Origin: Phymatolithon calcareum
Lineage: Eukaryota; Rhodophyta; Florideophyceae; Hapalidiales
Assembly (NCBI GenBank): GCA_977006965.1
Contig: OZ345366.1
Span: 558,001-622,000, forward strand
Reading direction: 5' to 3'
DNA length: 64,000 nucleotides
Shown: positions 45,760-56,338 of the stretch, piece after piece
How positions within the stretch are numbered: position 1 is the stretch's first letter
Layout: every line of letters begins with the position of its first letter
Translations under genes and position numbers: made by a program
The notes under the pieces: generated by a model
Databases searched by the model: none
Told to the model about the DNA's origin: nothing
Seen by the model: only the letters and a program-made list of their open reading frames with translations

Positions 45760-46995
45760 CTGCAGACGATCTGGTACCACTAGAGGAGTTAATGCGAGAA
45801 ATTGACCTCAGATAATCAGCAAACGTGGCATCGTTGGCTTCGCTCTCGCTACAGAAGACCCTCTTCACGGTTATGAATGACGCAGGAAAAACACGACGTA
45901 TAAGCCAGCGTGGAGTCCCCCAGGGATCCCCCATTTGCACCACACTGTTCAATACTCTGATGGACACTTTGGCAGAAATGATAACGGCCCTGAGCTTCAA
46001 CGATTCTAACGCGAGTCTTCGCTTGAATATTTTTGCGGACGACGTCATACTAATGGCGAGGAATTAAGAAGAGCTCCGGGAAATGCTCAACAAATGCTCC
46101 AAATGGGCGCAGGCCTATCGAAAGACTTGGTCAACAGGAAAGTGCTCCGTCATACTGCCAGGTTGAAGGATCAGACAACCGTTTGTTCTAGCGAATAAGG
46201 AAGTTCAAATAAGACGCAAGGCAGAATATCTCAGTACGACAATAAACGAGAACGGAATTCGTGACGACCGACTCCTGGAGCGCTTCAAAAGCGCTGGCAC
46301 AAAAGTCCGTCTCATGAGCACTCTGGGCATGACAAGGAAAGGGTACAACACAGAAAAATGCATCAGGCTTTTCAAAGCATTCATCAGGCCGGTATATGAG
46401 TACGTCGCGCATATAACTCCTGACACAATCCGACTATCGAGAGCAGCAGTGCAAGTCAGAAAGGACATCGCAACGATACTGTTTGGAAAGTGGGCAGGGC
46501 GGCACTGGAGAAGACAAATGAAACTCTGCCAAATTGAACCATGGGTGTTCCGCCGACAGCACCTGCTCTCGAAGTTAACGCGAAGACTTATGAAGGTTGC
46601 GAAAGATTAACGCGACGCGGGGGCAGGCCTGGAAGTCGAAACGCTGGACCGCATGCGAAAATCGAGCACATCAACCGATATCCAAGACAAGAATGCCCTC
46701 CGACTAGCCTGGGAACAACAAGAAGAACGTCGCGCTAGGAAAATTACATTTGCGAAGAATAATCTACCGTACCCAGCAGTGAGTATGAAAGAAAGCAGGC
46801 ACAGAATTCTCTGCGCAAGATGGTTTGTAGGTCAGTTTCCAAGAAATCCGCCGAAGTTAATAGAAGAAATGGGCAGTCAAGGTGCATGGGCAGTTTGAAT
46901 ACTGAAGAGTATCCTGAGGAAGCCAACATGGAGTCGCACAGAGGAGATCAACGTGGCCCCAGCCATCGACGCAATACTAAGTTATTCTGATTAAG
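45760..46995 (+). pseudogene. LINE reverse transcriptase fragment
   Basis: Residues RRISQRGVPQGSPICTTLFN near 45897 and LNIFADDVILMARN near 46023 are the GVPQGS and FADD motifs of a non-LTR reverse transcriptase. The thumb and C-terminal part continue as LREMLNKCSKWAQ, RRKAEYL and HITPDTIRLSRAAV, reaching a stop near 46995. TAA at 46066, TGA at 46164 and a TAA at about 46607 plus frame changes break it. The N-terminal endonuclease half is missing. It is not clearly the same family as the LINE at 6252. Confidence 0.7.
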
Positions 46996-48221
46996 GAACC
47001 GAAATTTCGAATGTAGTAGAATGCTAAGAAAGGTGCCGACATTCCTCACGTTGGGACACATGGTACCTCCTCAATAAATCCACTTAATTACGAATGCCCC
47101 TGCAAAAAAGGATATCATAACGCTGGATGCAACATGCTCACATCATGTTTTCAGCCGCTATGGAATGGCCCTAATATACTCACTTTGCACAGGTGCACTT
47201 ATGATCAACAGTTTTGCTCACAGTCCACTAGCTCTGGTCCATCCTCCTGGTCCGGTGGTAAAAGTCTGCTCACACGTGTATTACAATATTATAGTAACTG
47301 TAATTCTGCTCAAGTAGCGGAGTGAAAACCTCAACTGGTTTGGTGAGTGTCGACACGAGTCCTTCTAGCATGGATATCGATCCGATCAAGAGCCCGTACG
47401 GCAGGGTTCAGGATTCCTCGTCCAGCACCCGATTTCAAGATAAGGTGTTTCTCGTCAGCGCCCTGTAGAAATTCGAGATAAGGTTGTATTTGAGATGTTT
47501 TCTCGTTCGCTGTTTGTTTCGGGGTTTGTGTGTTCTTGTATTGCCTTCCTGTTGCTGCTCTTACCCTCCTACTTATACCAGTTTGTCTACACTATTTTAT
47601 CAATCAACTCTATCTTCTGCCCAAGACAGTGCCTGTCGGCGTAATTTAACACTGCACCCTGTCTTGCGCCGGATGATCGCTGTCTTAGCAGCGGCTGGTG
47701 AAAAAACACGAACATGGAGTATTTAACTGTAACGATTTTATGTTACAAGGGTTACACTTGTACTACAACTATGATTGCCACTTAGCGCATTACAGTAAGT
47801 GTTACATATATACTGCAAAATGCCACGTATGCAAATACACGAGTGTTACAAGTGTCATTGCAAAGTTTCAATCATTCGCATTCCTATTGGTCAGTTTTAG
47901 ATTCCATCACCCAATCGTCTATTGGAATCTAAATAGGGCTTTTTATATGTAAAAAATAGATCTAGTTTAGAATGGAAGGTGCGACTTTTGTCTACATAAG
48001 ACAGACCAACGTCGCACTTAGTAGAGTTAGAGAAGACTGAAGCCGAGCAAACCACTCCGAGTAACAGTCTAGAGAGCTTAAAGAACAATAAGTTCAGAGC
48101 CTCTAAATAAAAACTAAACAAGTGAAATAAAAATACAAAAGTACGAATTCAATTCCAACATTCCAACAAAGATCACAAAAATAATCATAACGACAGATCA
48201 TACCTAAAAAGTCGTTATAAT
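46996..48221. other. possible gypsy LTR and leader region
   Basis: No gene is present to 47700. From about 47728 (TGTAACGATTTTATG) the sequence could be the start of a Ty3/gypsy LTR, because gypsy leader-like coding sequence follows at 48222. The LTR boundaries could not be fixed without the right-hand copy, which lies outside the window. Confidence 0.3.
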
Positions 48222-48497
48222 TTGTTAGCACCGGAGAATACGGATTCTAACCAATCAAATTTAACAAAATTTCTGAATTTGAAAATGACAGTGCAAAAAC
48301 CGAAAAGTTGTCCGAAAACCCTAAAAGAGTCCGAAAAAGCCCCTGAGGCCCAATCGGACACTTCGGAGACCCACCAAAAGGACGAATCGGACCACGAGGT
48401 CCAGAAGAAGTCCCCATCGGACCAAAAAACTAAGATTGTTTCGACCCCCCATTGGAAAAAAAAATCGAAGATTAAGAAAGTTACCGAAAATCCTTGA
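48222..48497 (+). CDS. Lys/Glu-rich leader ORF of the gypsy element
   Basis: The ORF encodes a 91-residue hydrophilic protein (LKMTVQKPKSCPKTLKESEK, then a Lys-rich KKKSKIKKVTENP end). Interrupted frames follow to 48721. Similar protein-like text resumes after the copia nest at 61219 (ENICSKWINIQCDLSLTWYK). It is probably part of the leader or early gag of the gypsy element into which the copia elements inserted. Confidence 0.35.
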   Translation: MLAPENTDSNQSNLTKFLNLKMTVQKPKSCPKTLKESEKAPEAQSDTSETHQKDESDHEVQKKSPSDQKTKIVSTPHWKKKSKIKKVTENP

Positions 48498-48726
48498 AAA
48501 GTAATCGAAATTATAGAGATCGAGGATACTCCTGAAATTTATCCGAAAATCAAGGCGGAATAGACGCTTAGGATGGCGCTTGAATTTAACGCTCATAAAA
48601 GAGTGCCGAAACTCCAGGCCATTGGCCAGAACAAGCTGATTGGTCGTACTTCTTGTAATGTTTGTTGATATCAGAAAGGACCAACCGAATCCTTTGTTGA
48701 TCATAACATTTCAGAAAGACATATAC

Positions 48727-49060
48727 TGTTGTATGTTGTATAGGATAGTACACGTAGCACAGTGTAGGGAATGACACGTGCACGCGTACGCGGCGAATAA
48801 TAGGGCACAAAACCCCCGGAGGAAAGAAACGAGCCTCCGGTATTTATTCATATAGTCGGCGCACACAGAATGCGCCGACACGACTCCAAGAACGAAAAGG
48901 GCAAAGAGCAGCAAGGTAAGTGCGCGCGTCTTCTTCTGCCTCTCTTCTCCTGAACGAGAAGTTCGGCGCGTGCCTATATGTCGGCGCGAGATTGAAGTAT
49001 GATCACTAACACAAAAATATCTTCTTATGATAAATGCCACGTGTATCGATATGATCAACA
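48727..49060 (-). repeat. 3' LTR of Copia-2
   Basis: The LTR is 334 bp and on the minus strand starts TGTTGATCATATCGATACAC and ends ATACAACA. It follows a polypurine tract and is preceded on the plus strand by TATAC. Confidence 0.92.
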
Positions 49061-49071
49061 TCCCCCCGGTT
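49061..49071 (-). promoter_or_regulatory. polypurine tract of Copia-2
   Basis: On the minus strand AACCGGGGGGA directly precedes the TG of the 3' LTR, as expected for the plus-strand primer of reverse transcription. Confidence 0.85.
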
Positions 49072-49408
49072 GACAACAATATGTCATCATATCATGTTGT
49101 CAAAAATATGATAGGAGATTCCCGAATTAACGAGTATATTCACTTGGCAAGAAGACCCGGATATCGAAGATATTCGCTTAGCGAGAAAAATCCGAAGACT
49201 TGGGAAAATCATATTCGAGGATTTGTGAGCAGCATACACGGGCGTGAGCGATAAATTGCGAAGTGTGGCTGGAGAAGTGGTCCGAAGCAGGTGGTTGAAA
49301 CAAAAGTAAGCAAGTGTGCTGGCCGGCTACTCGTGCAACATCTGGAGTGCACCTAGCTAGAACCTTGCTCGTTTTGTGATACCGTCAGCTTCATAGTTGT
49401 CCACTCGG

Positions 49409-49919
49409 ATGGTGCACACTAAGCAAACTGCCGCCAAAAGTACCGGTGGAAGGGCGCCACGTAAGACGTTGGCGTCGAAGGCCGCTCGAAATACCACCGG
49501 GCTTGACAGGTACGCACGCCGACAGTACGAGGCAGTGTGGTACACCGGCGATAGGAGCTCTGTCCGATTATCCGAGCCGTACAGGATCAATTTCAGGCAT
49601 GTACAAAGTGTCGTGCGGATGAACGGAGATCGATTTTTAGCTTTGGTGGGGAAAAGTGTGAAGGCGTGGTGTGACGCCCGTCCGAACCGAAAGCTAGATG
49701 TGATCACTGCCCATCGATGGGGTTTAACAGAGGCGATCAATCTGGAGATGACTAACTCTCTAGATACCGATCGCTGGGATGTGTGGTACGTGAAATATTG
49801 CGAAAGAAGCGATCCGTCTCGAGGTTTTGAAGCCGGCTGTATGTATGGTGCCGGGGAAGACAAACGTTGGTATCCGCTTCTTTTGTTCACGATGGACATC
49901 ACGTCCCTTGGAGCAGCGG
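49409..49919 (+). CDS. histone H3-tail fusion protein, N-terminal half
   Basis: From ATG at 49409 the protein begins VHTKQTAAKSTGGRAPRK and continues TLASKAAR. With the initiator Met removed this matches the histone H3 tail at 21 of its first 26 positions. It keeps K4, K9, S10, K18, K23 and R26 and changes R2 to His, R8 to Ala, K14 to Arg, Q19 to Thr and K27 to Asn. No histone fold follows; residues 30-170 are an unrecognised region including RYARRQYEAVWYTGDRSS and ITAHRWGLTEAI. The ORF lies antisense to Copia-2, between its RNase H and 3' LTR, and is cut at 49919 by Copia-1. Discounting that insertion, it joins in frame with 54991-55712 to give about 410 residues. A promoter in the adjacent 348 bp or antisense activity of the LTR could drive it. 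Whether it mimics H3 for chromatin targeting is inference. Confidence 0.8.
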
Positions 49920-50306
49920 TGTTGAGATCAGGCGACTTGCCGAGTCCGGTATTGAGGAGGATCTCGACGTGCTGGCGCTATGCCAGAAAGAGCGACGATT
50001 GTAGCGTCGCACTGTGTGATTTGAATGCTTGTAGTGGTACTGTAATGATCTTTGGTTCCTCTCTCGAGATAGAAGCCGTGGTCGGCGAGCGACAAGGTCG
50101 GCACGGTAGTGAGGAGAACTAGTCTCTGTTTCTGGTGATCTGCATCGTTTCTGTGGGCCAAGCACCAAAAAGGTGCATCTAGTAGCCGTTTGAGGAGGCC
50201 TCGTGCAGGGCGAGGCATTAGGTATTTAAGATGTGCTTGTGCTAGGTGAACGTAAAATGGATAAGCACACCTTCCGCTTGACAACCACTGCATAACAAAT
50301 CTAACA
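49920..50306 (+). repeat. 5' LTR of Copia-1
   Basis: The LTR is 387 bp, TG to CA, and follows AGCGG. Confidence 0.95.
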
Positions 50307-50320
50307 GGTTATGGGCCCAG
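50307..50320 (+). promoter_or_regulatory. primer-binding site of Copia-1, initiator tRNA-Met anticodon region
   Basis: GGTTATGGGCCCAG immediately follows the LTR. It is complementary to the anticodon stem-loop of eukaryotic initiator tRNA-Met (CTGGGCCCATAACC), the half-tRNA priming known for Drosophila copia. Confidence 0.85.
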
Positions 50321-50418
50321 ATTGCTGAAGCGGCTGTCGAAATCGAAATTGGATTCGATACCTCCGTGTGCTGAGGTTGTACGCGCCAAAGAGGGCGCAG
50401 GCTTGCAAGGAAGTAAGC

Positions 50419-51369
50419 ATGTCGGTCGCGAAGTATTACGTGCCGAAGTTTCGTGGGCCCCAGGACAACTTCATGTTCTGGTCGGCCCAGATCAAGACGA
50501 TACTCAAGGCGAAGAAGGCCTGGAACGTCGTGAAGAGTGACGCTACAGCGGCGACGGTGGAGAACGCTTCGACAGTGAGCACTGGCACTCTGCCAGCAGC
50601 GGAGCCGGCGTCAAGCGCCACTGCGGTGGTAGCGGCTGCGAGAACGCCGTCGCAGGAGGAGTCACGTGACGTAGCGTGCTCGGTGATACTGCAGGGACTC
50701 GGGGAGGTTGCGTTTGCAGCTGTTATGAGGCACCAGGAGGACCCAAAGAAGATGTGGAGCGTGCTCCACGAGCGCTACGCTGCTGACAGTACATTCAACA
50801 AGGCGAGCGCTCAGACGGCGCTTGCGCGCCTGAAGTACACTGGACAGAAAATGGACGAATACCTGTCGAAGTGGGAGAGCCTTGCCCCGCAGCTCGATGC
50901 AATGGGCGTGGCCATGGACGAGAACCTCGTTATCAAGATGTTCTTCGAATCATTCGGAACGCGCAAGGACTCGGATTACGGCGGCGCGATATCGGCGCTG
51001 TTGACGAAAGATGAGCTGAACTGGCCGCAGGTGTCTGCCGGAATGCTACAGGAGCACTCGTCCGTGCGCACGGCAGGGGACGGTCAGAGCGGGACTTCTA
51101 AGTCCGAGAAAGCTTTCCGCGTGGAGGAGAGCTCCAAGAAGAAGAAGATCAAGTGCTTCTACTGTAAGAAGCTCGGACACAAGCAAGCGGTATGCTGGAA
51201 GAAGAAGAAGGACGAAAAGGAGAAGAATGAGTCCGAGAAAGACGGCACGGAGGGCGGCGGTGAACGCGCGTTACTAGTCCGCGTTGACAATGCCGAGGCG
51301 TCACGGAAGCAGCGAACTTTGCTGCCGAGCACGCGTTGCTCGATTCCGGCGCGACTGCTCACATGCTGA
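50419..51369 (+). CDS. gag: Copia-1 Gag
   Basis: The first ATG is at 50419 (SVAKYYVPKFRGPQDNFMFW), although the frame is open from 50368. The protein is 316 residues as read. It forms the virus-like particle that packages element RNA. A CCHC zinc knuckle CFYCKKLGHKQAVC lies at residues 246-259, followed by a Lys-rich stretch. The copia gag_pre core is recognisable from HQEDPKKMWSVLHERY and ARLKYTGQKMDEYLSKWESL. In intact copia elements Gag and Pol are usually one frame. Here the protease continues in another frame from about 51303, so the last part of this ORF is probably out of frame. Confidence 0.9.
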   Translation: MSVAKYYVPKFRGPQDNFMFWSAQIKTILKAKKAWNVVKSDATAATVENASTVSTGTLPAAEPASSATAVVAAARTPSQEESRDVACSVILQGLGEVAFAAVMRHQEDPKKMWSVLHERYAADSTFNKASAQTALARLKYTGQKMDEYLSKWESLAPQLDAMGVAMDENLVIKMFFESFGTRKDSDYGGAISALLTKDELNWPQVSAGMLQEHSSVRTAGDGQSGTSKSEKAFRVEESSKKKKIKCFYCKKLGHKQAVCWKKKKDEKEKNESEKDGTEGGGERALLVRVDNAEASRKQRTLLPSTRCSIPARLLTC

Positions 51370-54300
51370 AGTCTGACAAATGGATTTCCGACGGTGGTGT
51401 CGCAGTCCAAACCAAAATCTCCACGGCTGGCAGCTCGAGCATCCGCGCGACCCATGAGGGCGCGGCGAACATGTGCCTTGAAGGCGGTGACGACAACGTG
51501 CATCTGAGCCGCGTGCTGTACGTACCGGCCATACGCGACAACCTACTGTCCGTCGGAGCTCTGTGAGAGGACGGACACACCGTCATCTTCAACAAGTCGG
51601 GGTGCACCGTCATGAAAGGAGAAACGATGGTCGGGCGCGGAACGCGCGAAGGCGGTATGTTTGTCATGCGCATGTATGGGGTGCGCAACGATAAGGCGCT
51701 TGCCGCTCAAGAGGAGCGCGACGAAATCCTGGAGCTGTGGCACGCGCGTCTAGGTCACGCAAACCGCGACACTATCCGCAAAATGGCTGTGCATCACATC
51801 GTGCGTGGACTGGACCTGACGTTGAAGTCAAAAGGCATGGAGTGCACTCCGTGCATCGAAGGCACCATGACCAATGGTCCTATGCCCCTGCGCACCCATC
51901 TTGCAACTAATCCCGGTACAGTCGTGCACACAGACGTCTCGTCAATGAGCGTGCCATCGCTAGGCGGCGCGAAATTCTTCGTGACATTCATTGATGAAGC
52001 GTCAGGCCATGTACGCAGAGCGCACGTGCGCGCAAAGGGCGACGCAGCGTACTATCTGAAGCGCTATGTGCGCTGGGCCGAACGACAGACCGGCCGCAAA
52101 GTGAAACGCATTGTGCTCGACGGGGGTAAGGAATACCTTACGGGCACTGAGACACTCGAAGCGAAAGGTATCGATATCGACAAGAGCGCGCGGTACACAC
52201 CGCAAGAGAACGGCAAGGCCGAGCGCATGAATCGAACCATCAAAAACGCGATGCGAGCGATGCTCATTCACGCTGGTGCGCCAGCGAACTACTGGGCTTA
52301 GTGTCTGTACGCGGTATGCGATGCGCGTAACCGCATTCCACGGGCTGGACGGCCCATGACGCCGGAAGAGGAAATGACGGGCGTGAAACCATCCGTAACC
52401 CACCTACGGACGTTCGGATGCAAGCTGTGGGTGCGTGTGCCAGAGAATCTCTGCGGAGGTTTGGACCCGAAAGCCATAAATGGGGTATTGCTACGCTGCC
52501 TTTCGTACGGAAAATACCGCGTCATGCTCGAGGAAGCACGCAAAGTACAAATCTCGCGCCATTGCAAAATTTTTGAGGACAATTTCCCAATGAGGACGTG
52601 GAAGGACACTGTGCGCGTGAGCTCGCAAAGCTTTACGCCTGAGTGGTATGACTACGACGGGGACGAGGACTACATCGAGGAAGTGCCTATTGCACCCACG
52701 GCATCAGCCGCGGACGGCGGAAGGATAGAGGATGCAGTTGGAACTGGCGGTGTCGAAGACACCGATGAGAACGAAATGGACGAGGCACCAGCTGGTACTG
52801 GAAATGGTAGTACCCATGAAGACATTAATGCATCGGACGGAACCGGGCCGGAAGAGGGAAAGTCCGTGCCGCCCGCGGCAGGACCGGCACGAACGTCAAG
52901 CCGTTCGCGGAAGCCGCCTGAGCGCTTTGGTGACTTTGTTATGCTGGCCGTCGATGACCCCGTCTCATACGAGGCTGCACTGGCGAGCGCCGAGCGCAAG
53001 CACTGGGAGGAGGCGTTGGAACGCGAGCTCACATCGATTCGCGAAAACGAGACGTGGGTTCGTGCAGCGCTTCCGCACGGCCGCAACGCCATACCGTGCA
53101 AGGTCGTGTTCAGGAAGAAGCTCGACGCTGCAGGTCAGGTTGCACGGTACAAGGCGCGCATCGTCGCCAAAGGTTACGTGCAAAAATTCGGCGTAGACTA
53201 CGATGCGACGTTCGCACCCGTCGTGGAGTACGAGGTGCTACTACTTGTTCTGGGACACTACGTGCGCGTAGGCTGGCACATACATCACGCGGACATATCG
53301 ACTGCTTTCCTGAACGGAACAATCGATGGAGAGCTGTACGTGGAATGGGACAGCGATGTGTACCGCCTGAAGAAGAGTTTGTACGGCCTGAAGCAGTCTC
53401 CTCGTTTGTGGTACGAGAAGCTCAGTGCAGAACTCGAAAAGTTCGGTTTCAACAAACTAGCGACAACCCGTTGCGTGTACAAGCTGAATGAGGGCACGGA
53501 GACAGTCATACTTATAGTCTACGTTGACGACTTGCTCATCCTAAGCGCGAGCATTGCTGCGGTTAAGGCTACGAAGGCGAAACTGCGCGCTGTGTTTAAG
53601 CTCGAGGACCTAGGCGAGCTACACTACTACCTTGGCGTGCAGTTCGAACGTCAGGGGCGCTGCATGCTGCTTACGCAGCGCTCCTACTGCGAGCGTGTGC
53701 TGGAAAAGTTCGGTATGGCAAACGCTGCATCAGCGCCGACGCCTATGATCGAGAACATTGACGCGTTGGTCGCAGGCTCTCCTAAAGATGAGGCACAGCG
53801 CTCGGAAATGACGGCGGTGCCGTACCGCGAGGTCGTCGGCAGCCTCCTGTACCTGGCTTGTCGCACGCGTCCTGACATAGCATTTGCTGTGGGCGCGCTG
53901 TGCCGCTACGTCGCGAACCCTGGACGCGTACACTGGATTTCTGCGAAGCGTGTGCTTCGTTACTTGCGTGGAACGACGTCGCGCGGTGTCTACATTGGAG
54001 CGCTGGACGGCGCCGTAAGCACAGCGGAGAAAATGGGGAAGCAAATTGGCGGTGCGGCGCCTGGTATGCACGGGAATGTACGCGGAAAGGCGGAGCTATC
54101 TGCGTACAGCGATAGCGACTGGGCAGGCGACAAGTCCGACCGAAAGTCGACGGGCGCGTACACCATTACTCTGAACGGAGGAATTGTGAACTGGAGGTCG
54201 TACAAGCAAAGCTGCGTCGCGGCTTCCACTACAGAAGCCGAGTACATCGCGCTGGCGGAGTGCGTGCGCGAGGTGCAATACGCGCGGCGCATACTCGCGG

Positions 54301-54572
54301 AGCTGGGCGAAAAATTGGACGCGACCAAGGTAATGGAGGACAACCAGGCGTGCATTACGTGGACAAAGGAGGACTGCAAGCGGACGAAGCACGTGGACGT
54401 GCGCTACCATGTCACGCGCGAAGCCATAGAGCGCGGCGACGTACGTGTCGAGTACTGTCCATCCGCGAAAATGGTAGCCGACGCTTTAACGAAGCCGCTC
54501 GGTCCGCAGAAGTTCGAGATCTTGGTGGGCATGATGCCCATGGGAGACAACAAGGCGGTAACCAAGAAATGA
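51303..54572 (+). pseudogene. pol: Copia-1 Pol: protease, integrase, reverse transcriptase, RNase H
   Basis: In one frame from 51303: aspartic protease ALLDSGATAHM near 51340; integrase with H-H zinc region (HARLGHANRDTI) and acidic residues in HTDVSS, VLDGGKEY and QENGKAERMNRT; reverse transcriptase with RYKARIVAKGY, HADISTAFLNG, SLYGLKQSPRLWYEK and IVYVDDLLIL near 53515; RNase H with AYSDSDWAGDKSDRKSTGAY, TTEAEYIALAE and EDNQACI. The order PR-IN-RT-RH is copia. TGA at 51564 and TAG at 52299 interrupt the frame, and a one-base change separates it from Gag. All catalytic motifs remain, so inactivation is recent, in line with LTRs about 99 percent identical. Confidence 0.93.
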
Positions 54573-54598
54573 GACGGACTCGTCTCGTCGAGGCGGAG

Positions 54599-54985
54599 TG
54601 TTGAGATCAGGCGACTTGCCGAGTCCGGTATTGAGGAGGATCTCGACGTGCTGGCGCTATGCCAGAAAGAGCGACGATTGTAGCGTCGCGCTGTGTGATT
54701 TGAATGCTTGTAGTGGTACTGTAATGATCTTTGGTTCCTCTCTCGAGATAGAAGCCGTGGTCGGCGAGCGACAAGGTCGGCACGGTAGTGAGGAGAACTA
54801 GTCTGTGTTTCTGGTGATCTGCATCGTTTCTGTGGGCCAAGCACCAAAAAGGTGCATCTAGTAGCCGTTTGAGGAGGCCTCGTGCAGGGCGAGGCATTAG
54901 GTATTTAAGATGTGCTTGTGCTAGGTGAACGTAAAATGGATAAGCACACCTTCCGCTTGACAACCACTGCATAACTAGTCTAACA
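54599..54985 (+). repeat. 3' LTR of Copia-1
   Basis: The LTR is 387 bp, preceded by a purine-rich GAGGCGGAG and followed by AGCGG. Confidence 0.95.
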
Positions 54986-54990
54986 AGCGG

Positions 54991-55712
54991 CAGCGGGCTC
55001 AAGCGCGACTTTCGATGATGTGCATCCGATGCAGCAACCAGGAAAAACTAAGGATCAAATTCTTGATTCAGTTGATTACTGGTGCTTCAGGAATCCAGGG
55101 CAAACACGCGTGATTGGCGGACCAGGATTTAGGCGTTCGTCCCATAGTGCTCGACATTATTACACTGATGGGCACGTGTTCCCTGCAAATCGGCATATGC
55201 CATGCACACTGGGAGCGTTGGCTAACAGTGTGTTTGTGAAGGATGGGGTTCAGCGAGCGAACATTGTGGCGAACGCTCGCCCTTATCCATCTGCACGAAA
55301 CCTCAAAGACTTACAAAAGTGGGTTAAAAGTTCTATTGGCTTCGTCAGTCTGGATAAATTCCGCGAGTACGACGGAAGCGAGAAGAAACACTTCGACGTG
55401 CATTGGGTCTTGCACTCGATGAAAGGTGTCTGTCTTGTTAGACTGCGCGGATATCCCGGCGTTGATCACCTGATATGTGTTGACGCAGATAGACGCAAGA
55501 TTTACGACAGCATGGAAACGAAACCACTGAAGCTGTCATCTGAGGCACTTAGTGCCTGTTGCGGGGAGAGCGCGCGACTTGAGGAGGTTGTCGAGTGCCG
55601 CAAGGTAAATGTCTTTTCTTCTTCGAGCAAACGGGCACGAAGAGGATTATCTGCGTCGCAGAAGAGGAAGCGGTTGGAAGCCAGGAGCAGTGGGAGTAAC
55701 ACAAGGTCCTGA
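54991..55712 (+). CDS. H3-tail fusion protein, C-terminal half with possible cysteine-protease region
   Basis: This continues the frame interrupted at 49919. Counting from the ATG at 49409 it covers residues 171-410. A candidate nucleophile Cys242 sits in MPCTLGALANSV. His330 and Asp343 lie in VDHLICVD and RKIYDSME. The C-x3-A-x2-N then H-x-hydrophobic then I-Y-D-S layout resembles papain-like folds in transposon-linked proteins, but I cannot name the family. The C-terminus is basic (SSSKRARRGLSASQKRKRLE), likely a nuclear localisation signal. The uninterrupted half, ending at TGA 55710-55712, contrasts with the broken sense genes of Copia-2. Its stop is about 100 bp from the opposing RNase H stop. 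Confidence 0.65.
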
Positions 55713-55813
55713 TTGAGTCAAGCGGATACGAATTTACCTTGAGATGCGTTGCATGCGGTAGACTTATTGTCTAGCTGGCAAGGGAAGTAGTAGAAGCGAA
55801 GTATAGACTATAG

Positions 55814-56338
55814 CTAGTCTTGGGATAAAGCTCGTTTGGAAGTTTCGAATAGATTGGATTCAATTTTCCCAGTGGAGCATATTTGATTGAGGGTCCGATA
55901 CATTGCTGTGTTGCGCTTGGTCAAGGCATCAGCGATGTTCCTGGAACCAGCAATCCATTGTATCGTGCTGATTTCCCCCGATTCAAATGAATCACGTAAA
56001 CGAGCGACGGTTGGGCGCAGACGATAGTCTTTGCCTTCGTGGAGCGTGGTGATAGTCGAAAAAAGTCCAAGCGAGTCCACTGTGAGCACTAAAGGAAGCG
56101 AATAGTGAGCATCATGAAGAGTGCGGATGCTCTGTACCATAGAACCAGCACGGTCGGCAGAAGCTGCTGCAGCGATTATTTCGCACCCAATAGAAGAAAA
56201 GGAGATACGACTTTGCTTTGAGCTGTGCCAGGCCAAGACATGGTACAAAAGCGAAGTTTGGGTTTGAAGAGAAGAGTCCTGAAATATATCCCGTTTGACC
56301 ATATGAGTAGCGTCCTTGAGAGGCGTCTGAGAAGGCAA
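55814..56338 (-). pseudogene. pol: Copia-2 RNase H
   Basis: The domain is recognisable from YHVLAWHSSKQSRISFSSIG with GCEIIAAAASADRAGS and VLTVDSLGLFSTI, ending with STIQWIAGSRNIADALTKRN, the usual copia RNase H end. It removes RNA from the hybrid during reverse transcription. A frame change near 56265 separates it from the reverse transcriptase. Stop at 55814-55816. Confidence 0.8.

Larger units (their letters stand above)
49920..54985 (+). mobile_element. Copia-1: complete Ty1/copia retrotransposon, 5066 bp
   Basis: Two 387-bp LTRs (49920-50306 and 54599-54985) begin TGTTGAGATC and end CTAACA, differing at only about four positions. A 5-bp target duplication AGCGG lies at 49915-49919 and 54986-54990. 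The interior has a primer-binding site, gag, and a pol with protease, integrase, reverse transcriptase and RNase H. Pol is broken by one frame change and two stops. The insertion disrupts the H3-tail ORF of Copia-2, so it is younger than Copia-2. Confidence 0.95.

Noticed and set aside
48711-49079. Minus-strand ORF with a hydrophobic segment (LLLFALFVLGVVSAHS) repeated at 60452-60913
   Set aside because: It lies entirely in the Copia-2 LTR and is present only because the LTR is duplicated; it runs through LTR ends and the primer-binding site.
49409-49500. A genuine histone H3 gene
   Set aside because: Only the tail (about 26 residues) matches; the histone fold is absent and the following sequence is unrelated.
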